From: Liriodendron chinense | Taxonomy: Eukaryota; Streptophyta; Magnoliopsida; Magnoliales; Magnoliaceae | NCBI GenBank assembly: GCA_003013855.2 | Contig: ML058526.1 | Location: 62,001 to 126,000, forward strand | Direction: 5' to 3' | Length of the DNA: 64,000 nt | In this document: positions 1 to 10,301 of the stretch, piece by piece | Numbering within the stretch: the stretch's first letter is position 1 | Layout of the letters: every line of letters begins with the position of its first letter | Notes under the pieces: model-generated | The model's input: the letters and a program-made list of their open reading frames with translations, nothing else | Databases searched by the model: none | What the model was told of the DNA's origin: nothing | Made by a program: the position numbers and the translations under genes

Positions 1-570
1 TGCTGAAAAACAGGTTCTCCGATTGATTGGACTTAGTTCCGATTGATCGAAAGACCCTGTCCGATTGATCGGACAGATGGTCTGATTGATCGAAATTCCT
101 TCCAGAGAGTTTATGTAATTTTTCTGGAATTTCCTCCGATGGATCGGATGTATGTCCGATTGATCGGAGCACCCTGTTCGATTGATCGGACAGACCTCCG
201 AGTGATCGAAAAAGTGTCCAGAGAGATTTTCAATGTTTGCTGGACAATTCTCCGATTGATCGGACATATCGTCCGATTGATCGGAAGACCCTGTCCGATT
301 GATCGGAAGACCCTGTCCGATTGATCGGACAGTCCTCCGATTGATCGGAAAAGTGTCCAGAGAGATTTTCAATGTTTGCTGGACAATTCTCCGATTGATC
401 GGACATATTGTCCGATTGATCGGAAGACCCTGTCCGATTGATCGGACAGTCCTCCGATTGATCGGAAAAGTGTCCAGAGAAGTTTTCAATGTTGCTAGAC
501 AATTCTCCGATTGATCGGACATATCATCCGATTGATCGGACACCTATCGGACTCATCTCCGATGGATCGG
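1..570. repeat. CCGATTGATCGG near-palindrome array (3' LTR copy)
   Basis: Exact and one-mismatch copies of CCGAT-TG-ATCGG occur about every 20 bp. They are organised into a higher-order unit of ~117 bp marked by GTGTCCAGAGAG at about 214, 353 and 470. The first spacing is 139 bp, which is 117 plus a 22-bp duplication. Confidence 0.9.
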
Positions 571-878
571 TCACCTATCGGAGAGAGCAGACATATTGAT
601 TTTCAACTTTTAAGCAACTTCTGCTGAAATGAACCCTTCCATTGCTGATCTTAATGGAAGGTGGTCTATAGATGGTCCTAAGGGTGTACCTAGGAAGGAT
701 TTAGGCCATCTATAAAAGGGTTTTGGGATCAAAGGTTTGGATGGAGAGGCTTGAGGCTGATTGGATGAGCGATCTTCTTTGAGTAGCTTCTGTCTTCAGC
801 CGCAAGGAGACTGTCTTCAGCCGCAAGGAGACTCGACGACACACTAACCATGGTAATTGACAAATCTTTGCATTAACA
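1..878 (-). mobile_element. 3' LTR of the Sirevirus-like element (partial)
   Basis: Aligns base for base with 9607-10440 and ends with the same TTAACA. Compared with the other LTR it has two tandem slippage duplications: an extra ~22 bp palindrome-containing unit near 290-330 and a second 21-bp copy of the segment at about 801-833. It contains the palindromic array (1-570) and, on the plus strand, TATAAAAG at 711-718. Confidence 0.93.
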
Positions 879-900
879 ATCTCCCCCTTTGTCAATTACC
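852..900. repeat. 13-bp inverted repeat bracketing the LTR/PPT junction
   Basis: GGTAATTGACAAA at 852-864 lies inside the LTR. Its exact reverse complement TTTGTCAATTACC at 888-900 lies just outside, beyond the polypurine tract. The LTR edge (878/879) falls in the 23-nt gap. The other LTR has the same arm with one change. Confidence 0.85.
879..890 (-). promoter_or_regulatory. Polypurine tract of the Sirevirus-like element
   Basis: On the minus strand this reads AAAGGGGGAGAT directly followed by the LTR start TGTTAATGC. That is the expected plus-strand DNA priming site. Related tracts lie near 1071-1082 and 1139-1152. Confidence 0.85.
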
Positions 901-1740
901 AGACAAAACCAAACTTATAAAAGTCTTGGTCCATACCACAGACTTTTCCTAGACACCAAAACCAAAATACATACATTGAACATGTCGAAGAAAATAAAAG
1001 CTTTACACATAGACATGACTCATTACATATAAAATGTACAGACTCAATGTACAGACTAGGCTTCACTTGAACTCCCCCTTAGTCCCTGCACACAAAAGAT
1101 CAACAAAAAAATAACCTGGACCTTTTGGTGGGATAAATTCTCCCCCTTTTTGTCAGTGATTGACAAAGGTTAGTGAAATGAGAATGCAGTGCATATGTCA
1201 TAGACCAAAGGAGGAAATAGACATGAACGAGCCGAGAGAGGAAGCAAAAACACACATGGTCATGCAAGGATATACAAGTATATGACAGTAAGCACAGTGG
1301 GCTTATAGCCCAGGCAACCAACCTCCCCTCCTGAAATGTATATCAAGACCAACATACCATATATACAACCTAAAAGGGGCAAGAAGCCCAATAAGGATAA
1401 AACAAGAACGCACAAGTAGATGTATATACGAAAAAAAAATATACACAAGATATCCACAGAGAATGATCATCAGACTATCCAAATCTAACAAAATATCATA
1501 ACAAAAGAATGATCATCAGTCTATCCAATCTACCAAAATATCATAACAAAGAATATCAGTATCCAATAACAAATATAACAAAGAATGATCATCAGTCTAT
1601 CCAAATCCAACACAAGTCATCAAAATATCCAAAAAGAATGATCATCAGACTATCCAAAACAGAATGTGTTAAAGGAAAGATGTATCAATCAATACAACTA
1701 ACAACGTCGCTCCAAAAAGATATCCGTGACTACACATATA
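901..1740 (-). other. 3' non-coding region of the Sirevirus-like element
   Basis: No credible coding sequence. It holds additional CTCCCCCTT tracts, a hairpin with TTTGTCA/TGACAAA arms near 1150-1170, and an AT-rich stretch (about 1455-1665) with four spaced copies of AGAATGATCATCAG. Multiple purine tracts in this position are typical of Sireviruses. Confidence 0.6.
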
Positions 1741-2947
1741 CTACGGACCCTGACTAAAAAGATAGGCAGCTATGGAGCAGGGCCAGCGACTGTCATCACG
1801 TCGACATGAGAGAGCGGATGTGAGGCGCTGAACAGCATCATGAATGGTCTGCATCAGGCTCTCAAGACGCGACAGCCGCTCACCGTGCTGAGCTAGAGCG
1901 CCCTCCACACGATCTAATTGAGCAATGATCTGCTCAGAGTTCGGAGGAGGCGGTGCGGAAGAGGCGTCGGACTGAAGTCGCCGCTTGACCGATCGACGAG
2001 CTGGGGCCGGCGTCGGGGATGGAGCTGAAGACCTGCTGTGGGTGCCAGACGACACCTGTGTGGGAGTATGAGAGAAGTCCCGGTCTTCCACGTTATCCTC
2101 TTTTGGTAGAACCATCTTCTTGATATTGAGGTCCTTGAAGGTGCGGCGAGGAATAGGATGGACCACAATATTTGTGAACCCGCAATCGTGCCCCAATCTG
2201 GTAATGATCCAGCCAAAAGGAATAGTGTTGCGGTTGTGTGGCAGAGCGTCCAGAATATGATGCAAAATGATGGACAGAAGACACAGACGCGTCCCGTGAC
2301 CAACGTGATAGAGCAGATTGACCATATTTGCTGTGAGGTCGGATTTGTTGGTACTGCGTGGGTAGACATTTGTGCTGAAAATTTGGTGGAGCACTCGAAA
2401 TCTTGGACATTTCAGACGCCCGAAGTGCACTACCGTCTATCCACTCGGGATTGGGACCCCGACACAAGTATCGAGTCCAATCAGCCCGAAGAGTAGAATC
2501 AAGAAGGTTGTCATTAGGTTGAGGGGCTGTGGACATGAGAATCCTAATCAAGTCGACTATGGTTTGGGCTGTGATCTTGACTACCCGTCCTCCGACAATG
2601 ACCTCACACGATGGAGGGTTTCCAACGGGGTTGATGATTTTGGATAAAAACACATACACAACCTCAGGATGTGCTACGCCTCCAAATCGTAGCACACCAT
2701 CCCAGTCGATCTGAGCGAGAAGAGCGGGAATGCCAAAGGGCTCCACACATGACAAAGCGACCTCCTGCTCATATATAATGGTGCGGGATTGGAATCGGGA
2801 GATTGAAGCTGGACTCTCAGGTTGGGCACGAGGAGCAGCAGGAGGTGGAGAACCCTGAGAAGGTCGAGAAGTTTGGAGCTTCTTAGACCTGGCAGTGGTG
2901 GATGGCCCCGCAGCCATCTTGGACTTGCCTTTAGGATCTTTAGGCAT
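1741..2947 (-). pseudogene. Frameshifted accessory ORF resembling 'putative plant transposon protein' family
   Basis: It lies in the same sense as gag-pol, between RNase H and the 3' LTR, where other Sireviruses carry an env-like ORF. The first ATG is at 2947 (MPKDPKGKSK). The N-terminus is basic and Pro/Ser-rich. A globular part follows (a FGIPALLAQIDWDGVLRFGG-type segment, then a CEVIVGGRVVKIT segment). The reading frame breaks near 2440 and continues in another frame through PRFRVLHQIFSTNVYPRS and IPFGWIITRLGHDCGF to a Ser/Pro/Arg-rich linker and a short helical tail. The IPFGWIITRL signature and overall layout recall the plant transposon-associated family often annotated as a putative plant transposon protein (Transposase_32-like). 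No transmembrane segment is evident, so this is not an env-like protein. The family call is by eye. Confidence 0.6.
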
Positions 2948-3467
2948 GGTGTATCTAGATTGGAGGTATGAGTTGAACAATGCAGACACCAAGATGGACC
3001 AGAAGGAAGTGATGTACCAGGAAGAACTTCAAATCCCTACAAATGATAAGCTAATAGAGGAAAGGGAAAGAAGAAACCTAACGGACAACTTTTAAGACCT
3101 TACCTAGGAGACACGAGGAGCCATTTTTGCTGCAAATGAGGACTGATGGAAAGCCTGCCGAGCTACAGACCGATCGCACAAGGATGCCCTACCAGAAGAG
3201 TCTGAGAGAAAACAGAAATATAGGGCAGAAATGAACAGAGCTCGCGTATATAACTATCGGACTCCCGATATTTCCGATTGATTGGAGAAGTGTCCGATCA
3301 ATCGGAAATGTCTCCAGTGACATTGAAGCAGTTAAGACCTTCCTCCCTTCTGCAAATGATTCCCCAGCCTATTTTGTAAGAATGTAAGCTTGAGAATATC
3401 AATGATCTCTCAACAATATGAGGCTAATTCCTTAGATATACCTATATGCACATGATTTTCCAATATG
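2948..3467 (-). other. Spacer between RNase H and accessory ORF
   Basis: No coding sequence recognised. Near 3272-3305 there is an isolated pair of the LTR-type motif in inverted orientation (TCCGATTGATTGGA and TCCGATCAATCGGA) that could fold back on itself. Confidence 0.5.
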
Positions 3468-4557
3468 CTAGAGTGAGCATGCCCCGATAGACTTCCGAAG
3501 GTGTTCAAACCTTGTGGAATCTAACGGCTTCGTAAGGATGTCGGGGAATTGCCGCTCGGTTTGGATGTATTCAAGATTGATCAGTTTTTCTTCAGCTAGT
3601 TCTCTTATAAAATGGTGCCGGATGTCGATATGCTTGGTTCTAGAATGTTGAACAGGATTTTTTGAAATATTAATGGCGCTTGTGTTGTCACAAAAGAGCA
3701 TCATTTCATCCTGATTAAGACCATAATCCTTCAACATCTGCTTCATCCAAAGTAGTTGAGCACAGCAACTACCGGCAGCAATATATTCAGCTTCAGCAGT
3801 GGACAAAGAGATGGAGTTTTGCTTTTTGCTATGCCAAGAAACTAAGCAATTTCCGATGTAAAAACAGCCACAGCTTGTGGATTTTCTATCATCCATATTT
3901 CCGGCCCAATCGGCATCGGAGTACCCCGCAATGATGGTTGAGGTGTCAAAGGGGTACCACAAGCCATATTCAGTTGTGTAGGCCACATATCTAATCACTC
4001 TTTTTACAGCAATGAGGTGTGATTCTCTAGGATCGGCTTGAAATCTAGCACATGCCCCTATACTAAAGGCAATATCAGGTCTACTTGCTGTGAGGTAGAG
4101 AAACTCCCAATCATACTTCTATATAAATGTTGATCAACACTTTTGCCTGATAAGTCTTTAGAAAGTTTAATGGTGGTGGCCATAGGCGTGGTGTGTGATC
4201 GACCCGAGTCTAGCCCAAATCTCTTGACTAAATCTTTTGCATACTTAGTTTGGTTGATAAAGATTCCATTTTTCAGCTGTTTAACTTGCATTCCTAGGAA
4301 AAAATTCAGTTTGCCAACCAAACTCATCTCAAATTCAGATTTCATTAGTTCAGCAAATATGCCAGAAAATTCTTCACAGTTTGACCCAAATACAATATCA
4401 TCCACATAAATCTGAGCAATGAGAAAGGAATCAGCCGTCCTCTTAACAAATAGGGTTTTATCAACACTCCCCCTAACAAAGTTGTGAGCAATTAGAAATT
4501 AAGTAAGACGTTCATACCATGCTCGGGGGGCTTGTTTTAACCCATAGAGAGCCTTTT
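3468..4557 (-). pseudogene. RT C-terminal half and RNase H of the Sirevirus-like element, broken
   Basis: Two open segments in different frames continue the polyprotein. 4405-4058 carries the MDDIVFGS catalytic region of copia RT and the FFLGMQVKQ segment. 3998-3468 is a near-complete copia RNase H, with GYSDADWAGNMDDRKSTSG-like and SLSTAEAEYIAAGSCCAQLLW signatures and the terminal KHIDIRHHFIRE and DILTKPL motifs. At least two frame breaks separate these from the upstream 1300-codon ORF and from each other, so active RT could not be made from this copy. Confidence 0.88.
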
Positions 4558-7500
4558 TCAATCGGTAGACTCTTTGAGGATAACTAGGGTCCACAAACCC
4601 TTTTGCTTGTTCAACATAAACCTCTCATCAAGTATACCATTTAGAAAGGCACTCTTCACATCCATTTGAAATAATTTGAATTTGAGAGCACATGCTATGA
4701 ACATGAGAATTCGAATGGATTCGAGTCTAGCAACCAGGGCAAAAGTTTCATCAAAATCAATTCCCTCAATTTGAGAGTACCCTTGAGCTACAAGACGTGC
4801 TTTGTTTCGAATCACATTGCCAGATTCATCTGTTTTGTTTTTGAAGATCCATTTAGTTCCAATGACATTCTTCTCATATGGTCTTTCAACCAGAAACCAA
4901 ACATCATTTCTGGTAAACTGTTGAAGTTCCTCTTGCATTGCAAGTATCCAAAACTCATCATTGAGAGCCTCATTTATATTTTTTGGTTCAATTTTTGAAG
5001 TGAAGCACACATGACTGTTGATGGCCTCAAGTTGTCTTCTAGTCTTGACTCCATCATTCGGATCTCCAATGATTTGATTGAGGGGATGATCCTTGATATG
5101 TGGAACATTTTCAGAAGATATTGAGGCATTGGGAGTGGGAGATTTTTCAACAGGTTTACCTATGTGGCACGGTTCTCCCACTTCATCATCATCAACTCTT
5201 GTATCTTCTTTGGATTGGTCATCAATGATAACATTTATGGATTCTTGAGTTGTTTTAGTCCTTGTGTTGTACACTCTATAGGCCTGACTATCAAAAGCAT
5301 ATCCTAGAAATATTCCCTCATCGCTCTTAGAGTCAAATTTTCCTAGATTTTCTCTATCTCGAAGGATGTGGCATTTGCTACCAAAGACCCTAAAGTACTT
5401 GATGTTTGGAACTTTTCCATTCCACAGCTCATATGGGGTCTTATCTAGGCCGGCTCTCAAATAAACTCGATTAATGATGTGACAAGCTGTATTCACTGCT
5501 TCGGCCCACAGATTTTTTGCTATATTTTTGTTGTTCATCATAACTGTGGCCATGTCGAGTAGCACTCTGTTTTTCCTCTCTGCTACTCCATTTTGTTGTG
5601 GAGTTTTTGGGGCTGAGAATTCATGTTTGATGCCTAAATTTTCACAGAATAGTTTAAAGCGCCCGTCCTCAAATTCTCCCCCATGATCACTCCTAATACG
5701 TTTCACTGTACATTCCTTCTCATTGTGGAGTCGTTTCATGAGTTTCTCAAATTCCTCAAATGTATCAGACTTTTCTTTCAAAAATACAACCCAAGTATAT
5801 TGGGAATAGTCGTCAACAATAACAAAGAAGTACCTCTTACCACATTGACTCATTACTCTTGTGGGTCCTACAAGATCCATGTGGAGTAGATCAAGGGGTT
5901 TTGATGTAGCAATGATGGATGTCTTCTTATGTGCAACTTTAATTTGTTTACCTTTCAAGCATTCAGCACATACTTCTTTTGGTTTCTTCCTAATCTTTGG
6001 TAATCCCCTTACCAATTTCTTTCTACTCAACCTAGCAAGGTTCCTGTAATGGACATGACCAAGCCGTTGATGCCATAACTCAGTCTCATCATTAATAGCC
6101 ATGTGGCATACGACAGATGGTCCCTCATCACCCTTGCTTTCAATCACATAGCAGTTATCTCCAGTGCGAAACCCTTTTAATATTAATTTTCCAGTTTGGT
6201 CCATAATTTCGCACATTTCTTTGGAGAATTTCACGGAATGCTGTTCATCACATATTTGAGAGATGCTTAATAGATTATGTTTCAAACCGTCAAAAAATAG
6301 AACATCCTCAATTTTGGGCAATCCTGGCCCGGTGATGGTTCCCTTTCCAACAATCTTGGCAACACTCCCATCTCCAAAGGTAACAGACCCACCATCAAAT
6401 TCAGCATAATCACAAAACTGAGTCCTGTCACCTGTCATGTGTCGAGAGCATCCACTATCAAGGTACCACCTAGTGTTTCTTCCAGCTCTAAGGGCTGTAT
6501 GGATAACTAAGCATTTGTTCTTTACTACCCATTTAGAGACTACCCTTTTTGGAGAACTAGGCTTCTTGGTTGATTCTAGGGATATCATCGTTTGAGCATA
6601 AGGTGTTGAGGTTTTCTCTTTACTTGATTTCTCTTTCATCAGCTCCATGGTTCTTTTGTTCAACTGTTTTACCATTTCAAGGAGCTCTTCCATTCTTTTG
6701 TCTTTCTTCGGTGGAGTGGGATAATTTTTCCTCATGTTTGGTGTTTGTTTAGGAGGACTCCACATCTGATTCATCCTTTTTCCGGTAGGTACAAATTTAC
6801 CTTTCAAGTTCCGAACCGGATTTTTAAAGATCAAGCATTCAAACTTCAAATGTCCAACATCTCTGCATGCATGGCATATAGGTGAATTTCTCTTAGTGCT
6901 TCCTGATGCATTCCTAATCTTTTTAGGTTCTGGGTTACTAACCTTAGTTTGCTCACCATAGCCTAGCCCTCTTGTATTCCTACAAGGCTTACCTGATTTA
7001 AAGATATCATCAAGTTTTTCTCTACTCTGGGCAAATCTTTCATTGAGTTGACTTTCTTGATTAAGCTGCAAGATTAGACATTGATTTGTAGATTTTGCCT
7101 TTTTCAGCTCATCTTCTAGGGTATTAATTTTGTCTTGAGCTGCTTTGTTTTTATTTTCCAATTCACAGATTTGATAGTAAAATCTGTTGTTTTCTCCCTT
7201 CACTTCTTGCATTTCATCAGCCAATTTATTGTTGTCAATATTAGCTTGGCTCAACTTCTTGGTAAGAAGGATGCTTTGACGAAATAGCTCATCATAGGCA
7301 ACTTGCAAACCTTCATTATCATCCTCGTCATCATCGGAGGATGTCACATTGTTTTCTGATAGCTCATGATCATCCTTGTCTCTTTCACCTTGTATGTCTG
7401 GGACAATCTCCGAGATAGAGGCCATCAGAATTTTAATTGATCCTCTCTCATCACTTTGATATTCTTCTGTTTCTGAATCTGTACTCTCGAGGTTGTCCCA

Positions 7501-8460
7501 TGTGGCTGCCATTACTTTCTTTTTAAATTTTTCTTTGGCAGGAGCTTGGCAGTCAGAGGCAATATGACCATAGCGTCCACAGTTGTAGCACTTAGGATCT
7601 TTTGGCTTGTTGTAAGATTTTCCTGTATAGCGCTTTTTGTCAAAAGATTTGCTATTTTTGTCGACCCTCTTTCCTTTGTTTTTGAAGAATTTTCTAAACT
7701 TCTTGGCCATAAGAGCCATTTCATTCATATCCATTTCTTCATCACTATCAACTACAGATTCTTGTGTAGTGTGTGAGGTTTTCAACACTGTGTTTCTACT
7801 TTTTGGGGATTTCTTGAAATGGAGTTCATGGGTCTGTAGAGATCCTAGTAGGTCTTCTATTTTCATAGTATCAATATCTCTACATTCCTCAATAGTTATG
7901 ACCTTGGAGGAGAATCGTTCGGGTAAGGATCTTAGAATTTTCCTACAAATGAGCGGATCCGATATCCTCTCCCCCAATCCCCACATAGCATTGGTGACAT
8001 CGCTCAGCCGGGTGTAGAAGTCCATAAAGTTTTCATGTTCCTCCATTTTCATATTCTCAAATTGGGTAGTAAAGAGCTGAAGTTTTGACCTCTTGACTGT
8101 ACTAGTTCCTTCATGACTAGTTTCAAAGATGTCCCATGCTTCCTTAGCAGTTGTGCAATTACAAATTCTTTTAAACTCATCTGCTGAAACGGCACAAAAG
8201 GTAGCATTGAGTGCCTTTGCATTGCTAATGTATCTCAGTTGTTCAAGATCAGTCCATAAATCATCAGGTTTGTCTATGGTGGTGGTGACCCCATCTGTGA
8301 CTGTCCTCAAGAGGGGTATTTCATATTTGATTTCCACAGATCTCCATGTTGCATGATCCAATGATTGCAAGAAGACTCTCATTCTTGCTTTCCAATATGC
8401 ATAGTTTGATCCATCGAAATATGGAGGTTTGGAAACCATACTAGAATCCTCTTTTGACAT
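4558..8460 (-). CDS. Copia Gag-protease-integrase-RT(N-terminal) polyprotein, 1300 codons
   Basis: Starts at the ATG at 8460, 61 nt after the PBS. Gag (about residues 1-260) opens with the SKPPYFDGSNYAYWKARM segment typical of Sirevirus Gag. A CCHC knuckle CYNCGRYGHIASDC is at about residue 290. A Glu/Lys-rich coiled-coil stretch follows, then a second knuckle CHACRDVGHLKFEC at about 525. The aspartic protease motif YLDSGCSRHMTG is at about 665. The pre-integrase HHCC region (LWHQRLGHVHYRN) is at about 795. The integrase core has D in MDLVGP (~860), D in RSDHGGEF and E in NGVAERKN (~958). RT begins near 1190 with VIGTKWIFKNK and QMDVKSAFLNG. The frame then drifts and ends at 4558, before the DD active site. 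The long open frame suggests the break in RT is younger than the insertion or tolerated by trans-supply. Confidence 0.93.
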   Translation of the reverse strand: MSKEDSSMVSKPPYFDGSNYAYWKARMRVFLQSLDHATWRSVEIKYEIPLLRTVTDGVTTTIDKPDDLWTDLEQLRYISNAKALNATFCAVSADEFKRICNCTTAKEAWDIFETSHEGTSTVKRSKLQLFTTQFENMKMEEHENFMDFYTRLSDVTNAMWGLGERISDPLICRKILRSLPERFSSKVITIEECRDIDTMKIEDLLGSLQTHELHFKKSPKSRNTVLKTSHTTQESVVDSDEEMDMNEMALMAKKFRKFFKNKGKRVDKNSKSFDKKRYTGKSYNKPKDPKCYNCGRYGHIASDCQAPAKEKFKKKVMAATWDNLESTDSETEEYQSDERGSIKILMASISEIVPDIQGERDKDDHELSENNVTSSDDDEDDNEGLQVAYDELFRQSILLTKKLSQANIDNNKLADEMQEVKGENNRFYYQICELENKNKAAQDKINTLEDELKKAKSTNQCLILQLNQESQLNERFAQSREKLDDIFKSGKPCRNTRGLGYGEQTKVSNPEPKKIRNASGSTKRNSPICHACRDVGHLKFECLIFKNPVRNLKGKFVPTGKRMNQMWSPPKQTPNMRKNYPTPPKKDKRMEELLEMVKQLNKRTMELMKEKSSKEKTSTPYAQTMISLESTKKPSSPKRVVSKWVVKNKCLVIHTALRAGRNTRWYLDSGCSRHMTGDRTQFCDYAEFDGGSVTFGDGSVAKIVGKGTITGPGLPKIEDVLFFDGLKHNLLSISQICDEQHSVKFSKEMCEIMDQTGKLILKGFRTGDNCYVIESKGDEGPSVVCHMAINDETELWHQRLGHVHYRNLARLSRKKLVRGLPKIRKKPKEVCAECLKGKQIKVAHKKTSIIATSKPLDLLHMDLVGPTRVMSQCGKRYFFVIVDDYSQYTWVVFLKEKSDTFEEFEKLMKRLHNEKECTVKRIRSDHGGEFEDGRFKLFCENLGIKHEFSAPKTPQQNGVAERKNRVLLDMATVMMNNKNIAKNLWAEAVNTACHIINRVYLRAGLDKTPYELWNGKVPNIKYFRVFGSKCHILRDRENLGKFDSKSDEGIFLGYAFDSQAYRVYNTRTKTTQESINVIIDDQSKEDTRVDDDEVGEPCHIGKPVEKSPTPNASISSENVPHIKDHPLNQIIGDPNDGVKTRRQLEAINSHVCFTSKIEPKNINEALNDEFWILAMQEELQQFTRNDVWFLVERPYEKNVIGTKWIFKNKTDESGNVIRNKARLVAQGYSQIEGIDFDETFALVARLESIRILMFIACALKFKLFQMDVKSAFLNGILDERFMLNKQKGLWTLVILKESTD

Positions 8461-8520
8461 GATTTCAAGCTTCTAGAGACGGATCACACTCCGGGCTGTT
8501 ACGCCTTTAAGGAGGAACCC

Positions 8521-8532
8521 GCTCTGATACCA
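8521..8532 (-). promoter_or_regulatory. Primer-binding site (initiator Met tRNA type)
   Basis: On the minus strand this reads TGGTATCAGAGC, the standard copia PBS complementary to the 3' end of initiator methionine tRNA. It is separated by 2 nt from the end of the 5' LTR at 8535. Confidence 0.92.
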
Positions 8533-9517
8533 ATTGAAAATGCGGTATAAGTTTGATTACCGCTTTTGTAGAAGCAAGAAACAAGTTACCTTGTCCTAGA
8601 GGGGGGTGAATAGGACACTTTTTAAAATTTTCAATTACACACTTGTAATTATGCAAAGTATTCTTAGGGAACTTACTTTAAACACAAGATATGCAGAATA
8701 TAAATCAATAAAGGCACATGTAAAAGAAGTAAATCAGTTCATCCATTCATCACACAACAAGAGATTTTTATAGTGGTTCGGCTATGTACCTACTCGACTC
8801 CTGGCTGATCCACTCACTCCTTGAGTGGCCGGATTTCACTATCACTATGGTTTTAAATGAGGTTAACCATAAACCTTAACAGCCTACAAAAGGACTTACG
8901 ACTCAACACATGGATTCATCCTTCCATAGGACTAATCCATGACCACTTTGTCCTACACAAGGGCTTGTCCTACTCAAGGACTTGTCCTACGCAAGGACTC
9001 TTATGAGTTTGGGTCTTCAAACTCTGAAACCCAAATCTCAACTTGAGGAGGTTTCTTGGACTCGAAAGACTAAATATACTTAGCTGATTGAGTCCCTTGA
9101 TGATGCCTTCGTTGAAGAAGCTTCGGCTTGCACGGAAGATACCTTCTTCAGCTCCCTCGATCAGCAACCTTGCTCCGGATGACTCATTGTAGATTCCAAG
9201 GTGAGGGATTAGGGTTAGGTTGAGGCTATATGGGGATATGGCTTTTATATGAGGAAAGCTTCTACCTAATCCACCATTAATGGCATTGATGACAAGGGTA
9301 TATCTATGAGAGGTAGGTCAAGATGCCATTAAGGAGGGGTTGAGTTCATGATTCAATCCAAGCTTTGAATGCTTCATCAATGTTGGTCAGATCAACATGG
9401 ATTGAAGTATGAACTCAACCAATCTTAGAGAATGAGAGAAGGGGATCTCAAGGAGAAGGCACACACAAACCCTAAATGATGCTCAAGGTGTCTTTCACAA
9501 GATCTAACCGAGTTCCA

Positions 9518-9523
9518 TATATA
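9518..9523 (-). promoter_or_regulatory. Candidate TATA box of the Sirevirus 5' LTR
   Basis: CTATATATGG on the minus strand, directly downstream of the palindromic array. Position and sequence fit the U3 promoter. Confidence 0.6.
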
Positions 9524-9540
9524 GAGATGACATTCAACGG

Positions 9541-10160
9541 TCAGAAAACGGTCAGCTCGATAGGATCCGATCGATCAGACATAAGTTTTAGCTGGATTTG
9601 AATTTTGCTGAAAAACAGGTTCTCCGATTGATCGGACTTAGTTCCGATTGATCGGAAGACCCTGTTCGATTGATTGGACAGATGGTCCGATTGATCGGAA
9701 TTCCTTCCAGAGAGTTTATGTAATTTTTCTGGAATTTCCTCCGATGGATCGGATGTATGTCTGATTGATCGGAGCACCCTATCCGATTGATGGGACAGAC
9801 CTCCGAGTGATCGGAAAAGTGTCCAGAGAGATTTTCAATGTTTGCTGGACAATTCTCCGATTGATCGGACATATCGTCCGATTGATCGGAAGACCCTGTC
9901 CGATTGATCGGACAGTCCTCCGATTGATCGGAAAAGTGTCCAGAGAGATTTTCAATATTTGCTGGACAATTCTCCGATTGATCGGACATATCGTCCGATT
10001 GATCGGAAGACCCTGTCCGATTGATCGGACAGTCCTCCGATTGATCGAAAAAGTGTCCAGAGAAGTTTTCAATGTTGCTGGACAATTCTCCGATTGATCG
10101 GACATATCGTCCGATTGATTGGACACCTATCGGACTCATCTCCGATGGATCGGTCACTTA
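9541..10160. repeat. CCGATTGATCGG near-palindrome array (5' LTR copy)
   Basis: Roughly twenty exact or near copies of CCGAT-TG-ATCGG with a 117-bp higher-order period (GTGTCCAGAGAG at about 9819, 9936 and 10053). It lies between the LTR start and the TATA candidate. Variants of the same array occur in an Athila-type LTR at 39630-39910. Confidence 0.9.
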
Positions 10161-10293
10161 TCGGAGAGAGCAGACAGATTGATTTTCAACTTTTAAGCAA
10201 CTTCTGCTGAAATGAACCCTTCCATTGCTGATCTTAATGGAAGGTGGTCTATAGATGGTGCTAAGGGTGTACCTATGAAGCATTTAGGCCATC

Positions 10294-10301
10294 TATAAAA
10301 G
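10294..10301 (+). promoter_or_regulatory. Candidate antisense TATA box flanking the array
   Basis: TATAAAAG on the plus strand, about 140 bp beyond the opposite side of the array from the sense TATA. It is conserved in the other LTR at 711-718. Confidence 0.4.

Noticed and set aside
43..514. Overlapping ORFs on both strands across the CCGATTGATCGG arrays, giving repetitive peptides
   Set aside because: They arise from a stop-poor short repeat read in several frames, have no flanking coding signals and are not a protein repeat family.
4771..8356. Plus-strand ORFs opposite the Sirevirus polyprotein
   Set aside because: All are short shadows of the 1300-codon minus-strand frame.
9541..10160. 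CRISPR-like appearance of regularly spaced short repeats
   Set aside because: Spacers are themselves repetitive with a 117-bp period, there are no cas genes, and the sequence is inside a plant LTR.
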